Assembly (NCBI GenBank): GCA_964608025.1
Contig: CAZSLO010000023.1
Location: 201,673-265,672, forward strand
Length of the DNA stretch: 64,000 nucleotides
Origin: CAZSLO01 sp964608025
Lineage (GTDB): Bacteria > Chloroflexota > Dehalococcoidia > Lucifugimonadales > CAJWER01
Direction of reading: 5' to 3'
In this document: piece after piece, positions 52,557 to 60,633 of the stretch
Layout: each line of letters starts with the position of its first letter
How positions within the stretch are numbered: position 1 is the stretch's first letter
Notes under the pieces: generated by a model
The model's input: only the letters and a program-made list of their open reading frames with translations
Database searches by the model: none
What the model was told of the DNA's origin: nothing
Position numbers and translations under genes: made by a program

Positions 52557-53735
52557 ATGGCATCTTCAAGCATTGCCGATACCACGCCCTCGTTGCCCGA
52601 ACAAACTCATGCCCCAACGAGTTATAGGAGGGTGGTAGTTAAAGCTGGAACAACTCTCTTGACCAAGGGTGAAGACAGGCTAAATCCGGAGAGCATGACT
52701 ACCTTGGTGGAGCAGATAACAAAGCTACGTAGCAAATCTGTGGAAGTAATATTGGTGACTTCAGGAGCAGTGGCTGCCGGCCGGCATGTTCTAAAAAATA
52801 CCCGGGAAGGTCGGGGAATACCTTTCAAACAAGTACTCGCTGCCACGGGGCAAGCTAGATTGATGCATGCCTATGAACAGCTATTTGATTGCCATAAAGT
52901 ACCAGTGGCACAGGCCTTGCTGTCACGTAGAGATTTGACTGAAAGGTTGGGATATCTGAATGTTCGGAACACCCTCACTTCATTGATGGAACTGGGTGTG
53001 ATCCCGATCGTGAATGAGAACGATGTTGTAGCAGTTGATGAACTATCAGGTGAGATATTTGGTGACAATGACAACTTATCTGCGATGGTTGCCAATCTCG
53101 TGGATGCAGACCTATTGGTTATGTTAGGTCAGGTAGAAGGCCTGTTTACGGCAGATCCTCACTTGGATCCGAACGCCAAGCTGGTTTCAGTAGTCAACCA
53201 GTTTGATGGGGAAATAGAGGCGATGGCAGGAGGTTCTTGGAGTAATTCAGGTCAAGGAGGGATGGTAACTAAGCTTGAAGCAGCTAGACTAGCCACTGCA
53301 TCCGGAGTAGATGTTGTAGTTGCAAGTGGGCTTGAATCCGATGTTTTGTTTCGATTGACGATGATGGAGAAGATAGGCACGTTCTTTCCTGCAACTGGGT
53401 CTAAGGTGGAGAGCAGGAAACGGTGGATGCTGAGTGGTCTTTCCACAAAAGGACGAATAGTAGTAGATGAAGGGGCAGTCAGGGTACTTAAAGATGAAAA
53501 AAAGAGCCTGTTGCCAGCAGGGGTGATTTTGGTTGAAGGTTCTTTTAGCCGAGGAGATATTGTGGCTATACGGGACCTTAACGGTAATCAAATTGCGGTT
53601 GGGATCACGAACTATGGATCCGATGATTTGGACAAGATCAAGGGTCACCAATCAAAAGAGGTAGAGAAAATGCTCGGTTATCAATTAGGAGAAGAAGTCG
53701 TGCACCGGAACAATATGGTTAGCCTAAAATCCTAG
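52557..53735 (+). CDS. proB: Glutamate 5-kinase
   Basis: 392 residues from ATG 52557. The amino-acid kinase domain (about 20-280) shows VVVKAGTTLLT, VILVTSGAVAAGR, PIVNENDVVAVDE and DNDNLSAMVANLVDADLLVML (in pieces: DNDNLSAMV, DADLLVML). A C-terminal PUA domain (about 295-385) contains KGRIVVDEGAVRVL and SFSRGDIVAIRD. It phosphorylates glutamate to gamma-glutamyl phosphate, the first and feedback-inhibited step of proline synthesis. proA follows after 20 bases. A TTG at 52512 overlaps the promoter and is not the start. Confidence 0.94.
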   Translation: MASSSIADTTPSLPEQTHAPTSYRRVVVKAGTTLLTKGEDRLNPESMTTLVEQITKLRSKSVEVILVTSGAVAAGRHVLKNTREGRGIPFKQVLAATGQARLMHAYEQLFDCHKVPVAQALLSRRDLTERLGYLNVRNTLTSLMELGVIPIVNENDVVAVDELSGEIFGDNDNLSAMVANLVDADLLVMLGQVEGLFTADPHLDPNAKLVSVVNQFDGEIEAMAGGSWSNSGQGGMVTKLEAARLATASGVDVVVASGLESDVLFRLTMMEKIGTFFPATGSKVESRKRWMLSGLSTKGRIVVDEGAVRVLKDEKKSLLPAGVILVEGSFSRGDIVAIRDLNGNQIAVGITNYGSDDLDKIKGHQSKEVEKMLGYQLGEEVVHRNNMVSLKS

Positions 53736-53755
53736 GGATAGGAGGCTTAGAGAGC

Positions 53756-55039
53756 TTGGAAGATATACCTGCTGAATCGGTTGATATGAAGGCGATAGGT
53801 AAGCGGTCTCGTCGGGCTGGCAGATCGCTTGCGATGTTATCTGCTGATCTTAAAAACCAAGTATTGCATAACATTGCAGATGGTTTGATTAAGAGACAGA
53901 AAGAGATCATATCTGCTAACAAGATTGATTACGCAAACGCAGTCAATAATGGACTGGGTGCCGCTACTCTTGACCGTCTTTTGCTTGATTCTGAGAATAT
54001 TGAGGCCATGGCTAGGGATGTGATGAAGGTTGCTTCTCTCCCAGATCCTATTGGAGAGACCACTGAGATGAAGGTTCTACCAAACGGTCTGCGTGTTGGT
54101 AAGCGGATTGTCCCGTTGGGAGTTATAGGAGCAATTTACGAGAGTCGACCAGCTGTCACAGTTGACATTTCGGTACTGTGTTTCAAGGCTGGAAACGCTG
54201 TGATATTAAGAGGAGGCAGTGAAGCTTTCGAGTCAAATTCCGTATTAGCAATGATAGTCAGAGAGGGGATTGAGGCTGCAGGAGTATCAGCTGATGTTGT
54301 TGAATTCATACCGTCAACTGACCGAGCATTAGTCGGCGAAATGTTGGGAATGAAAGACTATATTGATTTGATAATACCTCGGGGAGGATCTGAGTTGGTA
54401 CGCCGTGTTGGCACTGAGGCTACTATGGCGGCTATAACTGGAGGCGTTGGGGTATGCCATATTTATGTGGATGAGGCCGCCAATGTGGATATGGCTGTAT
54501 CAATAGTACACAATGCCAAGGTCCAGAGACCTTACGTATGTAATGCCCTAGACACAGTTCTTATTCATTCGTCAATAGCTTCGTTGTTTTTGCCCAAGAT
54601 TGCTGATGCTTGGTCGAATGATGGAGTCGAGATGCGCTGCGATCGCCGCAGTATGAGTGTCCTTGGACAGGCAAAATATCATGATGTGCAACTTGCAACT
54701 GGGGCAGATTGGGGCCAAGAATTTTTAGCATTGAAGACTGCTGTTAAGATGGTCGATTCAATCGAAGACGCGATCGATCATATAGAGAGATACACCTCTG
54801 GCCATACAGAGGCGATCGTGACTGACAATTATGAATCTGCTATGCGCTTTATGGATCAGGTTGACGCTGGAGTTGTGATGATAAACGCTAGTACGAGGTT
54901 TAACGATGGAGCGCAGTTTGGCCTTGGTGCAGAAGTAGGGATTAGCACCAATAAGATGCATGCTCGTGGTCCTATAGGTTTGAAAGAGCTTACCTCGTAT
55001 AAATGGACTGTTTTCGGATCTGGTCAAATACGTATTTAG
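53756..55039 (+). CDS. proA: Gamma-glutamyl phosphate reductase
   Basis: 427 residues, aldehyde-dehydrogenase fold. VIGAIYESRPAVTVDI (about 122-137) and GNAVILRGGSEAFESN form the NADPH site; the catalytic Cys is in VQRPYVCNALDT (about 257-268); TEAIVTDN and GVVMINASTRFNDG lie near the end. It reduces gamma-glutamyl phosphate to glutamate semialdehyde, which cyclises towards proline. TTG 53756 lies 10 bases from AGGAGG and is preferred; ATG 53786 has no ribosome site. Second gene of proBA. Confidence 0.94.
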   Translation: MEDIPAESVDMKAIGKRSRRAGRSLAMLSADLKNQVLHNIADGLIKRQKEIISANKIDYANAVNNGLGAATLDRLLLDSENIEAMARDVMKVASLPDPIGETTEMKVLPNGLRVGKRIVPLGVIGAIYESRPAVTVDISVLCFKAGNAVILRGGSEAFESNSVLAMIVREGIEAAGVSADVVEFIPSTDRALVGEMLGMKDYIDLIIPRGGSELVRRVGTEATMAAITGGVGVCHIYVDEAANVDMAVSIVHNAKVQRPYVCNALDTVLIHSSIASLFLPKIADAWSNDGVEMRCDRRSMSVLGQAKYHDVQLATGADWGQEFLALKTAVKMVDSIEDAIDHIERYTSGHTEAIVTDNYESAMRFMDQVDAGVVMINASTRFNDGAQFGLGAEVGISTNKMHARGPIGLKELTSYKWTVFGSGQIRI

Positions 55040-55067
55040 ATCAACAATCTAACGAGGTAGATTTAAC

Positions 55068-55382
55068 ATGGCGAGATACTTCTTCGAAAGAGAGTGCAGG
55101 ACCCCACATTCAGAATGTTACACGGTCTTAGTTGATGCCGATCCTATTGGGCGGGTGGATATACATTTTACCGATGTGATGATCCACTCTACTCTCAGTA
55201 TTGGTGAGAGCCTTACTAACGACGATGTCCAAGATCTAATTGATGCTATTGATCAAGAACTACTTGATTCAGCAGGTATAACAAGACAGGAGATTGTCGT
55301 ACATGTTCATCAAGGTAGGGATCTAGGTGTTTTCACGACTCGAGAGTTCGATGGCAATGGTGGCCACGAGCGATTGAGCTAA
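55068..55382 (+). CDS. Unknown 104-aa protein in the proBA operon
   Basis: No domain recognised. ATG 55068 follows GAGGT with good spacing and only 28 bases after the proA stop. The protein begins MARYFFERECRTPHSE and alternates strands and short helices (YTVLVDADPIGRVDIHF, then DDVQDLIDAIDQELLD), ending in an acidic/His-containing tail. Two Cys and several His are present. It is predicted soluble and single-domain. Position suggests co-expression with proline synthesis; a hairpin after it may end the operon. Confidence 0.66.
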   Translation: MARYFFERECRTPHSECYTVLVDADPIGRVDIHFTDVMIHSTLSIGESLTNDDVQDLIDAIDQELLDSAGITRQEIVVHVHQGRDLGVFTTREFDGNGGHERLS

Positions 55383-55396
55383 ATCCAGTACGCTTT

Positions 55397-55427
55397 GTCC
55401 AAATATATTTGATCCAATATTTTGGAC
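55397..55427 (+). terminator. Possible terminator of the proBA operon
   Basis: GTCCAAATAT (55397-55406) pairs with ATATTTTGGAC (55417-55427), one bulged T, loop of 10 bases, followed by TTT and a later T run. It sits 15 bases after the last gene and may serve both converging transcripts. Confidence 0.35.
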
Positions 55428-55592
55428 TTTGGTGACTCTTTTGGCAAAACATAAGCTACGAGCGAATTAGTGAATCCCTGGGGAAAATTGGGTGACTGGG
55501 TCTAGTCCTTACATTCTTGGGGTAATCACCGCCACAGTGTCTTATTGTATGAGGATTTACTATGGTGGAGGTGGTTGTGTTTGTGTGGTTTC

Positions 55593-57605
55593 TCAAGGTA
55601 CGTATACGAAGAATCCCTGTAGACGCCACAGATCCACACCTTCTAGGCGTAAAGTCACGACCTCTCCAGGCAGAACGGTCTTGGGTAGGTCTACCCTGAT
55701 ACGGAAGGGATATTCACGTAGTACAGTTAGGCCTGATGGGCGATTTTCATTCTCAAGAACTATGGCTTCAAAAAGATTGGGCCCATTTGGAGGGATCCTA
55801 GAATCATCAAGAAATTTCAAGAACCAATATCTTTTCCTGGCAGCTTCAAGTTTTGAATATTCCCGAAGATGCATTTCAGCTCTATGTCCTATAGAGTTCA
55901 TCTCATCTTGGGAGTAGCTAGGCTTATCCTTTGCTAGGTGACTATTTATTTGACGTTGAAGTAAAAGGTCTGGATATCTCCTTAGAGGGGAGGTAGCCTG
56001 AAGATAGGCTTCAACGCCAAGTCCTTGATGGGGCAGAGGTATTGTTGTTATCTGTGCTGCCTTCATGTGGCGCGCTATGTTGTAGCGCGTTAATTCTTCG
56101 CGGATTTCATCGCTATGTAATTCAGATAGATCGGGTGCATCATAGGTTTCTGGTCGGGATTGTGTACGATAGATTGCTGGTATCCCTTCTGTAGCACAAA
56201 GATCGGCGAGTAGGGAATTGCATAGGATCATGATTTCCGCAACTAGTTTTTGCCCAGGCAGCGAACGCTGGCGTACCTGTACCTCGATCTGGTCTGAGGA
56301 GTGTACTTTCAACTTCATTTCTGGTTGATCAAGAGTTATAGCCCCTTGCTTGGAACGCTTGTTTCTTAATACCTGAGATAATTCGTGTAGTCGACTTGCC
56401 ATATCATGCCAACGTCCAGTAGTTTCTATGGCATCATCAATCTCGTCATAAGACAAAGATTTTGAGCTCTTTATGATTGATGGCACTACTTTCCAGTAAG
56501 CTATGTCCCAGTCCGAGTTTAGATCCACGAGGATACTTAGTGCAGGGCGTTCCGAGTTCGGGTCTAGGCTGCCGATAGAATGAGTGAATGAATCGGGAAG
56601 CATAGGGATAGTGCGCTCGGGTAAGTAAAGACTCGCCATTCGGTGGTCGGCCTCGACATCGATTTCACCAGATTTAGGGACTAGGGTTCCAGCATCTGTT
56701 ATATGTATTCCGAGTCTGTAGCCAGAGCTAGTATTTTCTAGTGAGATGGCGTCGTCTCTATCTACTGTGCCTTCATCGTCTATTGTAATAATCTCTAGAT
56801 CTCTCAAGTCCTCGCGAGGGTCGCCTATAGGTATGCCCAGGCTCTTGATCAATTGGACTTCTTCAAGAGCCTTGTCTGGAAATTCGTAGGATATGCCTAG
56901 CTTGGTAAGTTCTAAAAACTCGTCCTTATCAAATACATCTGCCTTGGTCAGAATCTCAAAACATGTGCGCTGGAGATCTCGGGTCCCCGGCATAGCTGCC
57001 TCGACTAATTCGCGTGCCTTACTTCTTTTTGGAAGATCTTCGCCATGAATTGCGTATCCTTTTAACAAATTTACAAGGGATTCTTGGTGCTTGGTAATAA
57101 TTTCAGGAAGGTGAGAGTTTCTAAGGCCGATAACAAGTTCTTCGGCATCCCTTGCATTTTCAGCCTCACGTTGCTTTTGAAGATGTATTTTTTCTACGGC
57201 CTCACGGGTGCGGGGGATGTATTTGCCCTCAGTACGCTCAAAGAGATCAGATCTAAGGTCGAGTTGTATTACCAGTGCGGAGAGATTGATATCTTTGGGT
57301 GTGGAGTGACAGATGAGTTCAGCCAGCCCGTCCAATGAAATTGCTTCTTGATCTTCTGTAAGTATTTCCCACACCTCTGAGAGATCTATTCTTGCGGCTG
57401 CAGCCTCAGCACGCGTGCGGAAATCGTCGAAAGTCGCAGAGTCGTGTGGTAGCACACCCGTAGCAAGAAGTACCCTGTTATGAGGTATGCGTGCGAGCTT
57501 GTTTTTATCCAGTAGTATTGATAAACGTCCTTTTTGTTCCTCTTGGAGACGGACAATGGTTGCTCCGGTATTAAGGTTTGCAATAAGGACTTCGCCCGGA
57601 ATCAT
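55593..57605 (-). CDS. RNB-domain 3'-5' exoribonuclease (RNase II/R family)
   Basis: 670 residues. The RNB domain starts near residue 270 with ITIDDEGTVDRDDAISL, the acidic metal-binding cluster of the active site. It continues with YLPERTIPMLPDSF, RSKQGAITLDQPE and IPAIYRTQSRPE. The N-terminal half (1 to about 260) lacks the usual cold-shock CSD1/CSD2 signatures and the S1 domain at the end is short. It degrades single-stranded RNA processively from the 3' end. GAGGA precedes the ATG. Monocistronic, with a luciferase-like oxidoreductase gene upstream on the same strand. Confidence 0.85.
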   Translation of the reverse strand: MIPGEVLIANLNTGATIVRLQEEQKGRLSILLDKNKLARIPHNRVLLATGVLPHDSATFDDFRTRAEAAAARIDLSEVWEILTEDQEAISLDGLAELICHSTPKDINLSALVIQLDLRSDLFERTEGKYIPRTREAVEKIHLQKQREAENARDAEELVIGLRNSHLPEIITKHQESLVNLLKGYAIHGEDLPKRSKARELVEAAMPGTRDLQRTCFEILTKADVFDKDEFLELTKLGISYEFPDKALEEVQLIKSLGIPIGDPREDLRDLEIITIDDEGTVDRDDAISLENTSSGYRLGIHITDAGTLVPKSGEIDVEADHRMASLYLPERTIPMLPDSFTHSIGSLDPNSERPALSILVDLNSDWDIAYWKVVPSIIKSSKSLSYDEIDDAIETTGRWHDMASRLHELSQVLRNKRSKQGAITLDQPEMKLKVHSSDQIEVQVRQRSLPGQKLVAEIMILCNSLLADLCATEGIPAIYRTQSRPETYDAPDLSELHSDEIREELTRYNIARHMKAAQITTIPLPHQGLGVEAYLQATSPLRRYPDLLLQRQINSHLAKDKPSYSQDEMNSIGHRAEMHLREYSKLEAARKRYWFLKFLDDSRIPPNGPNLFEAIVLENENRPSGLTVLREYPFRIRVDLPKTVLPGEVVTLRLEGVDLWRLQGFFVYVP

Positions 57606-57653
57606 TTTTCCTCGATTCTATAAAAATGGCAGGGAGGGTCTTAGGATTGTAGA

Positions 57654-58736
57654 TCAGCCCAAATGAGCCAATTTTGGCATGACATCATTCTTAAGCATAT
57701 CCATGGATTGGAGCCATTTTTCCCGAGGGTGCCACTCGTGTCCCATTGTTAGAAGTACTCCAAACCCGCCAACTTTTTCGTAAAGGGTGTCAATTTTCTC
57801 TGCAACATCGGCGGGACTCCCTACAATAAAAACGTTATCTACGAGATACTCTGGTGTGACTTCCGAATCAGGCATATTCACGTCAACTTTCATAATGTCC
57901 AGCATCCTCATCATGGGCAAGGAGCGGAGGAAATACTGGTCATAGTCTCGAGCTATCACCCCGTTGATTGCTTCCTGTCGTGCCCGTGCTGTCGTATCTG
58001 AGATATAGATTTCCCTTGCTACTCTCCATTGGGATCTGTCAGGTGTGCGCCCAGTTTTTACAGCCCCGTCTTCTATCGATTGCCAATGGCTTTTGACGAT
58101 TCTAGTGGGTACTAGGTTGATGCTCATGGGTATCCATCCTCGTTCACCTGCCAATATGAGGGTGTCTGAGCGTTCTGATACTCCAGCTAATCCTATCGGA
58201 GGATGTGGGAGTTGATAGGGCTTGATGTGGAACCGGAGCCCTATCTCGTCAATGGGTTCAGGAATATTGAAGTTCCAGTATTTGTGTTCGTATCGTCCTG
58301 GTGTTGGGTTATCCCAAATCTTTAACACAAGATCAATCGCATCTCGGGTCATGGCCTTGTTCTCACCCGTTTTAGGATCGAACCCGAAAACCTCAAAATC
58401 TCCGGAAAATCCACCCGACCCAATTCCCCACATGAATCTACCCTTGGCCATGTGGTCTAGCTGGGCAATTCTATGCGCAATTAGGAAAGGGTTATGGTTT
58501 GGCATACAAGTAACACCCGTGCCGAGCTTGATATTGTGCGTTGAGGCTAGTGCTTGAGCGATGAATAAATCTGGGGCAGGAATATTTTCCCATTGGGCGG
58601 TAAAATGTTCCCCGATCCAAGCCTCCGTATATCCTAGGCGATCTAGGGTAACGATTTGCTCTAAATCGTCTTCCAGGGTCTTAGTTAGGTTTGATCCTGG
58701 GGGGTGGAGTGGCATTGTGAAGTAGCCTACATCCAA
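57654..58736 (-). CDS. Luciferase-like (LLM class) flavin/F420-dependent oxidoreductase
   Basis: 360-residue TIM barrel of the bacterial luciferase family (PF00296). LDRLGYTEAWIGEHFTAQWEN (in pieces: LGYTEAWIGEHFT) lies near 32-50, KLGTGVTCMPNHNPFLIAHRIAQLDHMAKGR (in pieces: LGTGVTCMPNHNP, AQLDHMAKGR) near 72-102 and WGIGSGGFSGDFEVFG near 104-119. Members use FMNH2 or F420H2 for monooxygenation or hydride transfer. The genome encodes npdG at 6976-7620, so F420 is plausible as cofactor. The TTG start gives MDVGYFTMPL, a standard N-terminus. Confidence 0.88.
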   Translation of the reverse strand: MDVGYFTMPLHPPGSNLTKTLEDDLEQIVTLDRLGYTEAWIGEHFTAQWENIPAPDLFIAQALASTHNIKLGTGVTCMPNHNPFLIAHRIAQLDHMAKGRFMWGIGSGGFSGDFEVFGFDPKTGENKAMTRDAIDLVLKIWDNPTPGRYEHKYWNFNIPEPIDEIGLRFHIKPYQLPHPPIGLAGVSERSDTLILAGERGWIPMSINLVPTRIVKSHWQSIEDGAVKTGRTPDRSQWRVAREIYISDTTARARQEAINGVIARDYDQYFLRSLPMMRMLDIMKVDVNMPDSEVTPEYLVDNVFIVGSPADVAEKIDTLYEKVGGFGVLLTMGHEWHPREKWLQSMDMLKNDVMPKLAHLG

Positions 58737-58881
58737 TTATTTAAGACTCCTGAAGATGAGATCGGTCTTGATTGCAAGTATATTCAATCACCCTTTTTGA
58801 TTCAAACTAGATAGTTATAAATCTTGTTGCTATTGGGTGGGACTGTTACCTTTCGGTAATTGAGCACAGCGGAGCTTACGA

Positions 58882-60093
58882 TTGAAGGTTATGGATACAA
58901 ATGTAGTTGAGATTCTTAGGGGGTTAGGAAGTCATCCGGCGACTCCATTTTTTGAAGGTGGCCCAGCCCAATATATTGCCGGAAAATTAGACGACCTCGG
59001 GATCCCTTATCACCGGGATGGGTTCGGGAATATTGTGGCCCGAATGTGTACATCTGAAAAACCGAGTTGCGATCCTATTGCTTTGGTTGCGCACATGGAT
59101 CACCCGGGATTTGAGATCACGGAGATTGAAGCAAACAAGGCTCTGGCACATGCTGTTGGGGGAATTCCTGTGGTATCTCTTGTTGCGCCTACTCCTATAA
59201 ACGTCATAACACCCTATGGGAGGGTACCGGGTGTTACTGCTCGTCATGAGACAACAGAAGACCCAAGAGATAGAAATTCACCTCGCTTGGTATGGGTGGA
59301 TCTTGAATCCGAATTGGACATAGAATTACCAGTGCCGGCAGTTTTCGATCTTCCAGACTTTGTTCTTCAAGGACAACATATCAGAATGCGGGCGCTAGAT
59401 GATCTAGCGGGCTGTGCGGCGATTTTGGCGGTATTGGAACGTTTGTCTGGATCGGTACCTTCATCCGATTCCCTTAGTTGTGGTAAGGATTTAAATAGGG
59501 ACACCTCTCCAATTCAGCAGGACATTGACCTATATGGTGTATTCACGCGTGCTGAAGAAGAGGGTCTTTTGGGAGCTAGACTCATGGCTCAATCTGGTGT
59601 TTTGCCTATCGGAACTTTGGTGGTGTCAATCGAGGCAAGCGCGGTAATACCTGGTATTTCCATTGGGGAGGGCCCTGTAATACGTACGGGAGACGCGGCT
59701 TACACGTTTGACGCTGAGACTGAACAGGTATTGGTCGTAGCAAGTGAGATCCTGAAAGATCGAGATTCGGAGTTTAAAGTTCAAAGACAGTTGATGTCAG
59801 GTGGTGTATGCGAGGCCACTGCGTTTGCCCTAAATGGTTATAAAACCACTGGATTGGCATTCCCGTTGGGTAATTATCACAATGCCACTACACGGATAAT
59901 GGACTTAGATGGAGGAATCGACGCAGAATATATTGCGATTAGTGATTTTTTTTGGGGAGTAGATTTATTGGCAGAGGCAGTCATGAACGTGTCTAGACGA
60001 CATCAGAGTAAGGCCAGAAGATGGATTAAAGAAATCGATGTGCCAGATGAGGTACGGAAGCGATTGGTGTACACACGGACAGGTATTAGTTAA
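58882..60093 (+). CDS. M42-type zinc aminopeptidase (glutamyl aminopeptidase/cellulase M family)
   Basis: 403 residues. Metal ligands appear in order as AHMDHPGFEI (about 70-79), MRALDDLAGCAAI (about 171-183), RAEEEGLLGARLMA (about 225-238, catalytic Glu pair), SIEAS (about 252-256) and LGNYHNATTRI near 332. An M42-like PDZ-like insert occupies about 80-165. It removes N-terminal residues from peptides, probably as a large cytoplasmic oligomer. TTG 58882 sits 7 bases from GGAG; ATG 58891 is the alternative. It precedes the ileS T-box. Confidence 0.83.
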   Translation: MKVMDTNVVEILRGLGSHPATPFFEGGPAQYIAGKLDDLGIPYHRDGFGNIVARMCTSEKPSCDPIALVAHMDHPGFEITEIEANKALAHAVGGIPVVSLVAPTPINVITPYGRVPGVTARHETTEDPRDRNSPRLVWVDLESELDIELPVPAVFDLPDFVLQGQHIRMRALDDLAGCAAILAVLERLSGSVPSSDSLSCGKDLNRDTSPIQQDIDLYGVFTRAEEEGLLGARLMAQSGVLPIGTLVVSIEASAVIPGISIGEGPVIRTGDAAYTFDAETEQVLVVASEILKDRDSEFKVQRQLMSGGVCEATAFALNGYKTTGLAFPLGNYHNATTRIMDLDGGIDAEYIAISDFFWGVDLLAEAVMNVSRRHQSKARRWIKEIDVPDEVRKRLVYTRTGIS

Positions 60094-60142
60094 GTACAAA
60101 TTCGCCTTGACACTAATTGTTTGACTGATCTAGTCTTTGATA

Positions 60143-60451
60143 AAAGCTGTGACGGAGACGAGTAACGGGTATGCGGTGGCTAAGCGAGCCTGGTTTGGTG
60201 TGAGCAGGCGCATAGCCGCATCCGTGAAGATCCCTCCTGAGCTGCGGACCGAAAGGTGTTGGTGGGAGATAGTTCCTGGACTAAGCTTCCTTGGAAATGG
60301 CTTCGAGTAGGCTCCGCCGGTTTCGCCGACCGTTAATTTAGGCCGTCCGATCAACTGGTTGGGCATTGAGAGCCTCGTGGTAGTGAATCATGGGGAAACA
60401 GGGTGGTACCGCGGGATATAATCCCGTCCCTTGGTTGGGGCGGGTTTTTTT
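60143..60451 (+). promoter_or_regulatory. Isoleucine T-box riboswitch upstream of ileS
   Basis: The invariant T-box AGGGTGGTACCGCG is exact at 60400-60413. Stem I begins near 60150 with GACGAGTA (kink-turn), the distal GCGAG loop is at about 60184, and the specifier region GAAGATCCC places ATC (Ile) at 60230-60232. A terminator hairpin follows directly. Uncharged tRNA(Ile) should pair with the specifier and with the T-box bulge, favouring the antiterminator and allowing ileS transcription. The remaining 182 bases before ileS are described under the second-promoter finding. Confidence 0.93.
60423..60451 (+). terminator. T-box-controlled intrinsic terminator
   Basis: CCCGTCCC (60423-60430), loop TTGGTT, GGGGCGGG (60437-60444) with one G-U pair, then seven T. 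The 5' arm overlaps the region that would form the antiterminator with the T-box sequence. Confidence 0.9.
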
Positions 60452-60633
60452 ATGGCAACGTTATGAAATCAGAAAATGAAAATGACTTGAGATCCTGTTC
60501 AGTCTTATTAGGCTGATTAGGAGCGATTAATTTGTTAACTAAATTGACACTATTGATATGGAATTATGTTTGATGAATCTAAGAGCTCCTTAATTCCCCA
60601 GTGATGTTGTAACTAGAAGTCAAGGAGACGGAT

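Noticed and set aside
55492..55917. 141-aa plus-strand open frame
   Set aside because: Mostly antisense to the well-supported RNB exonuclease gene and without motif or ribosome site.
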